NCBI GenBank assembly: GCA_009379955.1 | Contig: WHST01000004.1 | Coordinates: 48,607-112,606, forward strand | Reading direction: 5' to 3' | DNA length: 64,000 nucleotides | From: Streptosporangiales bacterium | GTDB lineage: Bacteria > Actinomycetota > Actinomycetes > Streptosporangiales > WHST01 | Shown here: positions 25,746 through 34,154 of the stretch, piece by piece | Layout: each line of letters starts with the position of its first letter | Numbering within the stretch: position 1 is the stretch's first letter | Notes under the pieces: model-generated | What the model was told of the DNA's origin: nothing | The model's database searches: none | What the model saw: only the letters and a program-made list of their open reading frames with translations | Program-made: the position numbers and the translations under genes

Positions 25746-27296
25746 GTGAACGAGATTCCGCCGGCCGTCGGCCGCAGCGAGACGGCCGGGCGGGCGCCGT
25801 TCGGTGGGCTCGTCGGCCTGGTCCTGCTGACCCTCGTGCTGCTCGGCTGGGGGGTGGCGCAGCCGTTCCTGTGGTCGTACCTGGCCGGCGCGGTCTCGGC
25901 GGGCCTGCTCGGCGCCGGGCTCGTGCATCGCCTTGCCGGGCGTGTGGGACGCAAGGCGGTCCGTGCGCTCGTGGCCGTGGCCACGGCGTTCGTCGTCGCC
26001 GGGGTCGTCGTCGCCGTGCCGGCGGTGGCGCGCTACGTGCGGACCGACGGTGCGGTCGGGTGGAGCACGGAGGTGCCGACGCGGTGGGTCAACATCGTCC
26101 CACTGCGCGACCGGATCTACCTGTACGAGCAGTCGCGCGGGTTCCGGGTCCTCGACAGGTCGACAGGCCGGCAGCTGTTCTCCGTCGGCGGCGTCGAGGT
26201 GTCGGGCGACGTCGCGGGTGACGGCTCGATGGTGCTCAGCAACAGGACCACCGGCGAGTACTACTCGGCGGCCGGGACGCGGCTCTGGCGGCTGGCGGGC
26301 GTGGCGTGGCTCAGGGCACTGGGCGCGAACACCGCGGCAGGCACGTCGACCAGCCCTACCGTCGTGGCCGTCGCCGGCGGTGTCACCGTCTTCAGGACTT
26401 GCGGACGAGAGGACTGCTGGTACGCCGGGATCGACCGGCACGGCGAGGTCGTGTGGAGGTGGGTCGGCGGAGAGATCCAGCCCGAGCCCCAGGTGCCCTT
26501 CCCCGGCGCCGACAAGGCCGGCCCACTGCCCGCGGTCGTCGTCGCCGAGACGCGCGCATCCGGTGACGACGGCGAGTACGTGACGCTGGCGGTGGCGGAC
26601 GGCCAAGAGCTCGACCGGCGCCCCACCGCACCCGGCGCCGGGACGGTCTCCGGCAGCAGGGGCGGGGCCGGCGCGGTGGGCGACCTGGCGGTCTTCACCG
26701 GACGGGACGGTGGCGGATGCACGGTCACCGGGGTCCGCGCCGGCCGCCAGGTGTGGCGCGCGAAGGGTCTGCCCTGCGCGGACGGCGGCGGGCCACTGTG
26801 GCCCTCACTCCTCGTGGAGCACCGCATGTACGCCGAGGTGACGGACGAGTCGAGCGTGACGGTCGACCTGCGCAACGGGCGGTGGCGAGAGATCGACGCT
26901 GTCGCCTTCTCGGCCCGCGAGCACCTGTCGAGGAAGATCGGGATTCCCGGTGACGACGTCATCGTCTACCGCGACGGCCCCGACCTGACGGGGGTCGATG
27001 CCGGCAGTGGCAGGCGCCTGTGGGCCTTCGCGGACTCCACCGGCGAGACGCCCGGCGTCGACGTGGGCTCCGGCGCCGTGGTCGTGCTCAGTCGACCGGG
27101 CGGTCACAACCCGTTGGTCCCGGCGGATGTGAGGGACGACGGCTACCTGGTGACCGTCCTGGATCCCCGCGACGGCTCCGACCTGGGTCGCCTGCTCTCT
27201 CTCGGCGGGGTCGCGACGTCCGCCCCGGTCGGCGACGGTCGGGCGCTCGTCGTCACGGAGAACGAACCCGAGGCCAGGCTCGTCGGTCGTGACTGA
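25746..27296 (+). CDS. Membrane-anchored PQQ-like beta-propeller protein
   Basis: A 516-residue protein. Three hydrophobic segments lie in the first ~110 residues (LVLLTLVLLGWGVAQPF, then SAGLLGAGLVHRL and AFVVAGVVVAVPAV), followed by an external domain of short repeated strands with Trp-rich turns: WSTEVPTRW, GTRLWRLAG, GEVVWRWVGG, RQVWRAKG, RRLWAFADS. This spacing is that of PQQ-type propeller blades. No PQQ-binding set is obvious, so it is probably a structural or sensor propeller. The start is leaderless. It overlaps the EamA transporter gene by 8 bases, so the two are co-translated. Confidence 0.72.
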   Translation: MNEIPPAVGRSETAGRAPFGGLVGLVLLTLVLLGWGVAQPFLWSYLAGAVSAGLLGAGLVHRLAGRVGRKAVRALVAVATAFVVAGVVVAVPAVARYVRTDGAVGWSTEVPTRWVNIVPLRDRIYLYEQSRGFRVLDRSTGRQLFSVGGVEVSGDVAGDGSMVLSNRTTGEYYSAAGTRLWRLAGVAWLRALGANTAAGTSTSPTVVAVAGGVTVFRTCGREDCWYAGIDRHGEVVWRWVGGEIQPEPQVPFPGADKAGPLPAVVVAETRASGDDGEYVTLAVADGQELDRRPTAPGAGTVSGSRGGAGAVGDLAVFTGRDGGGCTVTGVRAGRQVWRAKGLPCADGGGPLWPSLLVEHRMYAEVTDESSVTVDLRNGRWREIDAVAFSAREHLSRKIGIPGDDVIVYRDGPDLTGVDAGSGRRLWAFADSTGETPGVDVGSGAVVVLSRPGGHNPLVPADVRDDGYLVTVLDPRDGSDLGRLLSLGGVATSAPVGDGRALVVTENEPEARLVGRD

Positions 27297-28146
27297 CCCG
27301 GGCGGGCTGCCCCTGGCGGCGGCTCTCATGGTGCTCGTCGCCGCCGTGGCACACGCGAGCTGGAACGCGATCGCGCACGACATCGACGACAAGCTCGTGT
27401 CGTTCACCCTCGTCGGTCTCGGCGGCGCCGTCTGCTCGCTCGTCGTCGTCGCTGTCGCGCCGCTGCCGCACCGAGACAGCTGGCCGTACCTCCTCACCTC
27501 CGCGCTGGTGCACGTCGCCTACTTCGCCCTGCTCATGAAGTCGTACGAGCTCGGCGAGTTCAGCCAGGTGTACCCGCTCGCGCGGGGCACCTCGCCGCTG
27601 GTGGTCACCGTCCTCGCGGCCGTGTTCGTCCGCGAGGTGCCGCCGCCATTCGAGCTCGCGGGAGTGCTCGTGGTGTCCGTCGGGCTCGGCACCCTGGTGC
27701 TCGCCGGCGGGCGTCCCGGCAGGCGCGACCTGCCGGCGCTGGCTGCCGCCGTGGGCACCGGCCTCACGATCGCCGCCTACACCACCATCGACGGGATCGG
27801 CGTGCGCGCGTCGGGCAACGCCGCCGCGTACACCGGATGGCTGATCCTGTTGCAGAGCCTGCCGATCCCGTTGTACGCGCTCGCGCGCCGCCGGCGCGCG
27901 CTGATCCGTCAGCTGCGCCCGCAGGCCGTCCGCGGTCTGGCCGGCGGCGTGCTGAGCCTGCTGGCGTACGGGCTCGTGCTGTGGGCGCAGACCCGCGGGG
28001 CGCTGGCGCCGATCGCGGCGCTGCGCGAGACGAGCATCATCGTCGGCGCGGTCATCGGCACGATCTTCTTCGCCGAGCCGTTCGGCAGGTCACGTGTCGT
28101 CGCCACGGTCGTAGTCGTCGGCATCGTGCTGATCAGTCTGGCCTGA
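27289..28146 (+). CDS. EamA/DMT family transporter
   Basis: A 285-residue membrane protein with ten hydrophobic segments in two EamA halves. Typical sequences are HASWNAIAHDI near the start, YPLARGTSPLVVTVLAAVF closing the first half, and GALAPIAALRETSIIVGAVI closing the second. Members export or import metabolites such as amino acids and nucleosides; the substrate is unknown. GTG 27289 overlaps the preceding gene by 8 bases. The 3' end overlaps the convergent methyltransferase gene by 57 bases (28090-28146), an unusually long tail-to-tail overlap. Confidence 0.85.
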   Translation: MTDPGGLPLAAALMVLVAAVAHASWNAIAHDIDDKLVSFTLVGLGGAVCSLVVVAVAPLPHRDSWPYLLTSALVHVAYFALLMKSYELGEFSQVYPLARGTSPLVVTVLAAVFVREVPPPFELAGVLVVSVGLGTLVLAGGRPGRRDLPALAAAVGTGLTIAAYTTIDGIGVRASGNAAAYTGWLILLQSLPIPLYALARRRRALIRQLRPQAVRGLAGGVLSLLAYGLVLWAQTRGALAPIAALRETSIIVGAVIGTIFFAEPFGRSRVVATVVVVGIVLISLA

Positions 28147-28758
28147 GGTCGCCGGCCCCACCCGCAAGATGCGGAACCCCTTGGCGCTGGCGAGCCGTTC
28201 GCATGCGTGCCGCTGGTCGGTGAGCCACCGCTGCAGCGAGTCCGCGCCGAGGTTGCGCTGGACGACGAGGTGGGCCGAACCGGCGGCGCGCAGCCGGCCG
28301 AGCCAGGTGCGCAGCAGGTCGTGCAGCGCGGACTTGCCGACCCGGATCGGCGGGTTGGCGTAGATCGCGTCGAACATGACGTCCGCGGGCACCTCGTCGC
28401 CGGACGCGACGCGGACGTTGGGCAGCCCGAGCGCGGCGGCGTTGGTGCGGGTCAGCTCGCGGGCGCGCTCGTTGACGTCGACCGCCCACACCTCGGCCCC
28501 CGGCGACCGGCGTGCCAGTACGCAGGCGATGGGCCCGTACCCGCAGCCGAGGTCGAGCAACGTGCCGGTCGCGGGCGGCGCCGGGCCGCGCTGCAGCAGC
28601 ACTGCTGTGCCCGGGTCGAGCCGCGTGGAGCTGAAGACCCCGCGCGCCGTGCGGAGCGCGTAGTCGTGCCCGTCGACCGTGAAGCGGACGGTTCGGTCGC
28701 CGGGGTCCGAGGACGGCGAGGCGCTGAAGTAGTGCTCGCCGCCCGTTCGCTCAGTCAG
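28090..28758 (-). CDS. RsmC-like class I methyltransferase, probable CTG start
   Basis: A methyltransferase of the MTS/RsmC group, which modifies rRNA guanine or related targets. Motif I LLDLGCGYGPIACVLA and the NPPxR-type catalytic motif IYANPPIRVGK are intact. Family-like sequence continues upstream of GTG 28602: EHYFSASPSSDPGDRTVRF, then TARGVFSSTRLDPGTAVLLQ. No ATG, GTG or TTG exists in this frame between 28602 and a stop near 28820. The best start is CTG 28758, giving LTERTGGEHYF and overlapping the TGA of the upstream EspI-like gene as CTGA, the same geometry as a coupled ATGA. Length is then 222 residues, normal for the family. GTG 28602 would give a 170-residue truncated protein. Confidence 0.72.
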   Translation of the reverse strand: MTERTGGEHYFSASPSSDPGDRTVRFTVDGHDYALRTARGVFSSTRLDPGTAVLLQRGPAPPATGTLLDLGCGYGPIACVLARRSPGAEVWAVDVNERARELTRTNAAALGLPNVRVASGDEVPADVMFDAIYANPPIRVGKSALHDLLRTWLGRLRAAGSAHLVVQRNLGADSLQRWLTDQRHACERLASAKGFRILRVGPATSGQTDQHDADDYDRGDDT

Positions 28759-31625
28759 ACCGGCAGCCTGTGCTGGAAGCCCGCGGCGACCGCGGCGGTG
28801 AGCTGCAGGTACGCGTCACGCGTAGCCGGGCTCAGCTGCTCGAGCACGAACTCCGCGCCGGCCTCGAGGTGCGGGTCGAACGGCACGCGCACCAGTGCAC
28901 GGCACCGGGCGTTGAAGTGCTGCTCGAGCCGGCTCAGGTCGACCGCCTTGTTCTGCGGCCGGACCGCGGACATGACGACCACGCCGGACTGGACGAGGCC
29001 GCTGTAGTCGTGGGCGTCGAGCCAGTCGAGCGTGGCGCTCGCGGAGCGGGCACCGTCGACGGAGGCCGAGCTCACCAGCACGATCTGGTCGGCGAGCCCG
29101 AGCACGCCGCGCATCGCCGAGTGCAGCAGGCCGGTGCCGCAGTCGGTGAGACAGATCGAGTAGTAGTGCTCGAGCACCTCCGTGATCGACCGGTAGTCGC
29201 CCTCGCTGAACGCCTCCGAGATCGCGGGATCGGGGTCGGACGCCAGGACCTCGAGCCGGCTCGCCGCCTGCGACGTGTACTGGCGTACGTCGGCGTAGCG
29301 CGTGATCCCGTCCTTGTTCCCGAGCAGGTCGCGGACGTTGGCCCGGGTCTCGAGACGCACCTTCTCGCTGAGCGTGCCGCGGTCGGGGTTGGCGTCGACG
29401 GCGATGATGCGGTCACCACGCAGCGTCGAGAGGGTCGAGCCGAGACCGACGGTCGTGGTGGTCTTGCCGACGCCGCCCTTGAGGCTGAGCACCGCGACGC
29501 GGTAGTGGCCGCCCGCGACGGGTGTGCGGACGAGCGACACCATCTGCTGGCGCTGCAGCTCCTTGTTCGACTCGCCCGGGTCGATGATTCCGCCGCTCGC
29601 CTTGAACAGGGCACGCCGCCAGCCGCTGGTCGGCGGTGCCTTGCGCGGACGAAGCAGGGACTGCGGTGACAGGTGCTCCGAGGTCAGAGGGATCGGCGGC
29701 TGCTGCGGCGCCATGCCGGGGAACGCCTGGCCCTGCTGTCCGAGGAAGCCCTGCGGGTCCTGGAAGCCTTGCGGGCCTGGGCCCTGGAAACCCTGCTGTC
29801 CGGGAAAGCCCTGCTGTCCGGGGAAGCCCTGCGGGTCCTGGAAGCCCTGCAGGCCCGGCCCCTGGAAACCCTGGTGGCCGGGGAAGCCCTGACCCGGTGC
29901 CTGCGGGGGCGGCCCCGCCTGCGGCGGGGCCTGCTGCTGCTCGGACGGCTGGTAGCCGACCTGGAACTGCGACAGGTCGTACCGCTGGTGTGGGCCGGTC
30001 TGCTGCTGGCTCGGACCCTGGTCGGCCTGGCCGGGCCACGGCCCCCACGCGGATGGTGCCTCCGGCTGCGGTGCCGTGCCCGCCCCCGCCTCCGGTGCCG
30101 GGGGTGGTGCCCACGGCTCGCCGAACGCCGGGAAGGCGCTGTCGTGCTGCTGGGCGCGCGCCGCCTCGTCGTCGGGGGCGGCCGACCAGAACGGCGACGG
30201 CTCGCCGAGGGGTTCGCCGGGTGTGTCCGGGGAGTCCGCGGTCGGCGCCGGGGGTTGTCCCTGCCCGACCTCGGGCTGCCAGAACGGGGCCATGTCGTCG
30301 TGGTCGTCGGCTGCCGGAACCGCGGTCGACTCCGTGCCCGACGAGGCCTCGGGAGGCGCGGCGGACTCGTCGGCGCCGGTCGAGGGGGCGAACGGGTCGT
30401 CACCCGGGGGGCTGGGCAACCACGCCTGACCGAACGGCGACTGGTCGTCGGCCTGACCGGACGAGAACGGCGAGGACTCGAACGGCTCGTCGGCGCCCTG
30501 ACCGAACGGGTCGGAGCCGGCCTGGTCGCCGGATCCCGCGGCGAACGGGTCGGCCGCGCCGAATCCCTGCTCGCCGGGCTGCGCGCCCGCAGGGGGAGGC
30601 CCGAACGGATCGGCATCGCCCGGCTGGTGCCACGACGGCTGTCCGTTCTGCTGCTGCCAGGGCTGCTGGTCCGGTGCCTGTTGCCAGGGCTGCTGGTCCG
30701 GGCTCTGCTGCTGCCACGGTTGCTGGTCCGGTGCCTGTTGCTGCCAGGGCTGTTGCTCGGGTCCTTGCGCCCACGGCTGCGCCTGGCCCTGCTGCCAGGG
30801 CTGCTGCTCGGGTGCCTGTTGCTGCCACGGCTGCTGGTCCGGGCTCTGCTGCTGCCAGGGCTGCTGGTCGGGTGCCTGTTGCTGCCAGGGCTGCTGCTCA
30901 GGGCTCTGCTGCCACGGTTGCTGGTCCGGTGCCTGTTGCTGCCAGGGCTGTTGCTCGGGTCCTTGCGCCCACGGCTGCGCCTGGCCCTGTTGCCAGGGCT
31001 GCTGCTCGGGTGCCTGTTGCTGCCACGGCTGCTGTTCCGGTGCCTGTTGCCAGGGCTGCTGCTCGGGCGCCGGTGCCCAGGGCTGTTGCTCGGGGCCTTG
31101 CTGCCAGGGCCCTGCGCCCGGACCGCCGGCCTCGAACTCCCACGGGGGCGGCACCTCGTGCTCGAGGTGCGCCATCGGCTCGGCGGGCGCCCACGGGCTC
31201 CCGCCGCCCGGCGCCGGGCCGAAGTCGGGCTCCGCGCCACCGAGGTCCTGTCCGGTCACCGCCCAGGGGTCAGGCCCGTCGGACCGGTCCGACGCGAACG
31301 GGTCGCCGGTGGGCTCGTTCAGGACCGGACGTCCGAAGTCGTCGGTGTCGACGACGTGCGTGGTGTGGTCGGGTGCGACGTCACCCGGCAGCGCCTGCTG
31401 CTCCGGGTGGTCCTGCGACAGCGACGAGGTCGCGCGCCCGAAGTCGTCGGTCTCGACCACCTGGGTCGTGTGGTCGGACGCGACGTCGCCCGGCAGCGGA
31501 CCCCACAGGCTCGAGTCGAGCTCAGAGCCCTCGGGCTCCTCGGAGCCGCCGACACCGTCGGGATCGACGATCGTGCCGTCCTGCTCGTCGGAGTCGGCGA
31601 ACGGTTCGGACTCCTTGCCGGTCAT
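28755..31625 (-). CDS. EspI-like protein: low-complexity repeat region plus MinD/ParA ATPase
   Basis: A 956-residue protein. Residues ~170-330 hold some 17 copies of a PW motif in repeats of the form QQPWQQQAPD. Residues ~575-640 are collagen-like (QGFPGQQGFQGPGPQGFQ). From ~705 there is a MinD/ParA ATPase with deviant Walker A LKGGVGKTTTT, DANPDRGTL and a family-like C-terminus. Low-complexity N-terminus plus MinD domain is the design of EspI, a regulator of type VII secretion in mycobacteria, but no ESX genes are in this window. ATG 31625 is chosen because GGGAGGGG lies upstream and the earlier frame is Arg-rich shadow. The stop overlaps the methyltransferase start. It is not a plasmid ParA, as no ParB follows. 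Confidence 0.85.
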   Translation of the reverse strand: MTGKESEPFADSDEQDGTIVDPDGVGGSEEPEGSELDSSLWGPLPGDVASDHTTQVVETDDFGRATSSLSQDHPEQQALPGDVAPDHTTHVVDTDDFGRPVLNEPTGDPFASDRSDGPDPWAVTGQDLGGAEPDFGPAPGGGSPWAPAEPMAHLEHEVPPPWEFEAGGPGAGPWQQGPEQQPWAPAPEQQPWQQAPEQQPWQQQAPEQQPWQQGQAQPWAQGPEQQPWQQQAPDQQPWQQSPEQQPWQQQAPDQQPWQQQSPDQQPWQQQAPEQQPWQQGQAQPWAQGPEQQPWQQQAPDQQPWQQQSPDQQPWQQAPDQQPWQQQNGQPSWHQPGDADPFGPPPAGAQPGEQGFGAADPFAAGSGDQAGSDPFGQGADEPFESSPFSSGQADDQSPFGQAWLPSPPGDDPFAPSTGADESAAPPEASSGTESTAVPAADDHDDMAPFWQPEVGQGQPPAPTADSPDTPGEPLGEPSPFWSAAPDDEAARAQQHDSAFPAFGEPWAPPPAPEAGAGTAPQPEAPSAWGPWPGQADQGPSQQQTGPHQRYDLSQFQVGYQPSEQQQAPPQAGPPPQAPGQGFPGHQGFQGPGLQGFQDPQGFPGQQGFPGQQGFQGPGPQGFQDPQGFLGQQGQAFPGMAPQQPPIPLTSEHLSPQSLLRPRKAPPTSGWRRALFKASGGIIDPGESNKELQRQQMVSLVRTPVAGGHYRVAVLSLKGGVGKTTTTVGLGSTLSTLRGDRIIAVDANPDRGTLSEKVRLETRANVRDLLGNKDGITRYADVRQYTSQAASRLEVLASDPDPAISEAFSEGDYRSITEVLEHYYSICLTDCGTGLLHSAMRGVLGLADQIVLVSSASVDGARSASATLDWLDAHDYSGLVQSGVVVMSAVRPQNKAVDLSRLEQHFNARCRALVRVPFDPHLEAGAEFVLEQLSPATRDAYLQLTAAVAAGFQHRLPV

Positions 31626-31848
31626 CCGGGACCCCTCCCGCTTCTCGGCGTGCTCGGCGACCGCCGCCTGACGGGCACGGCGGCTCCTGCCGGCGTCACC
31701 CCTCGGTCGCGCGGCACGCGTCCCCCTCGTCCGGTATCGACTGCACCGCACACACGCACAACAAGAGCCCAGCCTAAGCCCAACGCTCTCCTCCGTGGCA
31801 CCTCGGCATCGCCGACCTGCGGGAATGGGCCGGGACGGCGTGCGACAT

Positions 31849-31854
31849 TAGGGT
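31849..31854 (+). promoter_or_regulatory. -10 element for quinone oxidoreductase gene
   Basis: TAGGGT ends 7 bases before ATG 31862. It argues for that ATG over the GTG at 31853, which overlaps the hexamer. Confidence 0.5.
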
Positions 31855-31861
31855 GAGCGGC

Positions 31862-32842
31862 ATGCGCGCGATCGTGATGACCGAGCCCGGCGGACCCGAG
31901 GTGCTGCGGTGGGACGAGGCCCCCGATCCCGTGCCCGGCGCGGGTGAGGTGCTGCTCGAGGTGGTGGCGAGCGCGGTCAACCGCGCCGACCTGCTGCAGC
32001 GCCAGGGTCACTATGACCCGCCGCCGGGCACGTCGCCGTACCTCGGGCTCGAGTGCTCGGGTCGGGTGGTGGCGCTCGGCGACGGCGTCGACTCCTGGTC
32101 GGTGGGCGACGAGGTATGCGCGCTGCTCAGCGGCGGCGGTTACGCCGAGCTGGTCGCCGTCCCCGCCGACCAGTTGCTGCCGATTCCCCAGGGCGTCTCC
32201 CTCACCGAGGCCGCGGGGCTGCCCGAAGTCGCCTGCACCGTGTTCTCCACGGCGTTCATGGTCGCCGGTCTGCGGCCCGGCGAGACCTTCCTCGTCCACG
32301 GCGGCGGCAGCGGGATCGGCACGTTCGCGATCCAGCTGGCGAAGGCGGCCGGCGTCGGCGCGGTGTTCTGCACCGTGGGGAGCAGGGCCAAGGCCGACAG
32401 GTGCCGCGAGCTCGGCGCCGACCTCGCAGTCGACTACACCGCGGAGGACTTCGTCGCGAAGGTGAAGGAGGCGACCGGCGGCGAGGGCGCCGACGTCGTC
32501 CTCGACATCGTCGGCGCCAAGTACCTGGCGCGGAACGTCGACGCGCTCGCACGCAACGGCCGTCTCGCCGTCATCGGCCTGCAGGGTGGTCGCACCGCCG
32601 AGCTCGACCTCGGCGCGCTGCTGGCCAAGCGGGTCGCCGTCATCGGCGTGACGCTCCGCGGCAGGCCGCTCGAGGAGAAGGCGGCGATCGTGGCCGCGGT
32701 ACGGGAGAATGTCTGGCCGGCCGTCGAGTCCGGTGAGGTGCGTCCGCTCATCGACCGGACGGTGCCGATGAGCGACGCCGCCGCCGCGCACCGGATCGTC
32801 GCGGACAGCGGTCACTTCGGCAAGGTCCTCCTCGCCACCTGA
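31862..32842 (+). CDS. NAD(P)H-quinone oxidoreductase, PIG3-type MDR family
   Basis: A 326-residue zinc-free medium-chain reductase. The N-terminus VMTEPGGPEVLRWDEAPDP, the segment NRADLLQRQGHYDPPPG and the nucleotide site VHGGGSGIGTFAIQLAKAAG (Rossmann, near 140-160) are hallmarks of the TP53I3/PIG3 quinone reductase group. These enzymes use NADPH to reduce quinones. No zinc-ligand Cys cluster is present. It is transcribed divergently from the EspI-like gene and stands alone, with the next gene having its own -10. Confidence 0.92.
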   Translation: MRAIVMTEPGGPEVLRWDEAPDPVPGAGEVLLEVVASAVNRADLLQRQGHYDPPPGTSPYLGLECSGRVVALGDGVDSWSVGDEVCALLSGGGYAELVAVPADQLLPIPQGVSLTEAAGLPEVACTVFSTAFMVAGLRPGETFLVHGGGSGIGTFAIQLAKAAGVGAVFCTVGSRAKADRCRELGADLAVDYTAEDFVAKVKEATGGEGADVVLDIVGAKYLARNVDALARNGRLAVIGLQGGRTAELDLGALLAKRVAVIGVTLRGRPLEEKAAIVAAVRENVWPAVESGEVRPLIDRTVPMSDAAAAHRIVADSGHFGKVLLAT

Positions 32843-32858
32843 CGGCCGGCGGAGCGGC

Positions 32859-32864
32859 TAGAAT
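32859..32864 (+). promoter_or_regulatory. -10 element for membrane protein cluster
   Basis: TAGAAT ends 8 bases before GTG 32873. It would drive the four overlapping genes to 35305. Confidence 0.5.
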
Positions 32865-32872
32865 CGCCGACC

Positions 32873-33526
32873 GTGACACCCCCGACCGCGTCTCTTCCAC
32901 CGCCGCCCCCGCCGTCGGCACCGCCGCCCCCGCGGCCACGGCGCCGCGCGTTCGCTGGATACGGTGTCGAGGCGGTGGTGCTCGCCCTCGTTCTCGTGTT
33001 CGCCGTCGCCGTGGTCCTGCCGACCTGGTTGATGGGCGGCTTCGGCCAGGTGCCGAAGAAGGGTCTGCCCGAGATCCAGCCGAGCCAGACGATCTCGTAC
33101 GGCGAGTACCGGATCTCCCCGTTGAACGCGAAGCTGACGCCCGCCAACCCGACCGGCGAGTACAACACGAAGAAGAACATGCAGTACCTCACCGTCCAGG
33201 TTCGCGTGGAGAACCGCACCAAGGAGTCGGCGTACGGTTTCGAAGACCTCGTGCTGGTCGGCTCGCCGATCTTCGCCAAGCTGTCGCCGCCCGAACAGTC
33301 GGGACTCGTCCGCGACGGCTCCGGGGTCCAGGTTCTGCAGTCGGGGGTCCCCGAGATCGTCCAGCTCATCTGGGAGATCCCGCGGACGACGGCGGTCCCA
33401 CCGGGGGTGAAGGTCACCATCCAGCGCAACAGCTACAACGAGGGCTTCTTCGACAAGAAGATGCGGTGGAGCGCGCCGGACCCGTGGGTCGTGGTCACCC
33501 TTCCCGTGACGCGGGTGGGCATATGA
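32873..33526 (+). CDS. Single-pass membrane protein, first of four-gene cluster
   Basis: A 217-residue protein. A proline-rich cytoplasmic head (PPPPPPSAPPPPRPRRR) is followed by one membrane segment at ~32-54 (VVLALVLVFAVAVVLPTWLM) and an extracytoplasmic domain of beta character: YLTVQVRVENRTKESAYGFE resembles DUF4352-like domains that sense or bind outside the membrane. No enzyme motif. The start is leaderless. The stop overlaps the next start as ATGA (33523-33526), so the products are made together. Function unknown; an envelope complex is inferred from the operon. Confidence 0.75.
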   Translation: MTPPTASLPPPPPPSAPPPPRPRRRAFAGYGVEAVVLALVLVFAVAVVLPTWLMGGFGQVPKKGLPEIQPSQTISYGEYRISPLNAKLTPANPTGEYNTKKNMQYLTVQVRVENRTKESAYGFEDLVLVGSPIFAKLSPPEQSGLVRDGSGVQVLQSGVPEIVQLIWEIPRTTAVPPGVKVTIQRNSYNEGFFDKKMRWSAPDPWVVVTLPVTRVGI

Positions 33527-34122
33527 GCGTCACGACCCACCTGACCAGGCAGAAAGCGCTGATGGCGCTGCTGTCGGTCGCGCTGTTCCTGCTTGCCATC
33601 GGCGTCCAGAAGGCCCAGCCGCCGGACGAGTCCAACGCCTTCGCGCCCTCGTTCAAGATCCAGGGGTCGCTCGGCGAGACCATCGCGCTTCGCGAGGGCA
33701 ACATCACGTTCAGCAACCTGCGGGTGGCGAAGTCGATCCAGACCGGCGACGGCTTCAGCAAGAAGAGCCTGACCACGTCGGGTCTGTGGCTGGTCGTCGA
33801 CTACACCTTCATGCCGCAGCGAGACTCGGGATACATGAACGTGTCGCTGCAGACGCCCGACCACACCACCTACCGCACCTCGCTGCGCGGCGGCGTTTCC
33901 GGGATCAACGGTGAACCGGGGTTCAAGGAGATGGGGACCATCCCGTTCGAGGTGCGCAGGTCCGCGGCCACGCTGTCCGGGGCGCGGCTGCTGGTCGGCA
34001 ACACCGGTGCGTTCGGCGTCCCGCTGTGGGACACCGAGGGCATCGTCCCCCTCGGCATCGACGACGCGCGGGCGGCCCGGCTCGTGCGCGATGCCCCGGC
34101 CACGCTGACCGTCTCCGAATGA
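33523..34122 (+). CDS. Single-pass membrane protein, second of four-gene cluster
   Basis: A 199-residue protein with one N-terminal membrane segment (ALMALLSVALFLLAIGV, about 12-28) that acts as an uncleaved anchor, then an exported beta-rich domain (GSLGETIALREGNITFSNLR, LWLVVDYTFMP) again resembling DUF4352-like modules. ATG 33523 is used because it makes an ATGA overlap with the previous stop; the open frame extends to 33466 but is a shadow. It ends with ATGA at 34119-34122, where a possible start for the third gene overlaps. Confidence 0.75.
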   Translation: MSVTTHLTRQKALMALLSVALFLLAIGVQKAQPPDESNAFAPSFKIQGSLGETIALREGNITFSNLRVAKSIQTGDGFSKKSLTTSGLWLVVDYTFMPQRDSGYMNVSLQTPDHTTYRTSLRGGVSGINGEPGFKEMGTIPFEVRRSAATLSGARLLVGNTGAFGVPLWDTEGIVPLGIDDARAARLVRDAPATLTVSE

Positions 34123-34154
34123 GCAGTCCGAGTCAGGGAAGGGAGGGGCGCGCC

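Noticed and set aside
28755..31625. Plasmid or chromosome partition ParA
   Set aside because: No ParB or parS-like sites nearby, and the long low-complexity N-terminus is EspI-like.
29636..31856. Two >700-residue open frames antisense to the EspI-like gene
   Set aside because: They are reverse readings of the repeated QPW region (Ala/Arg/Pro or Leu/Gly/Arg-rich) without start signals or family similarity.
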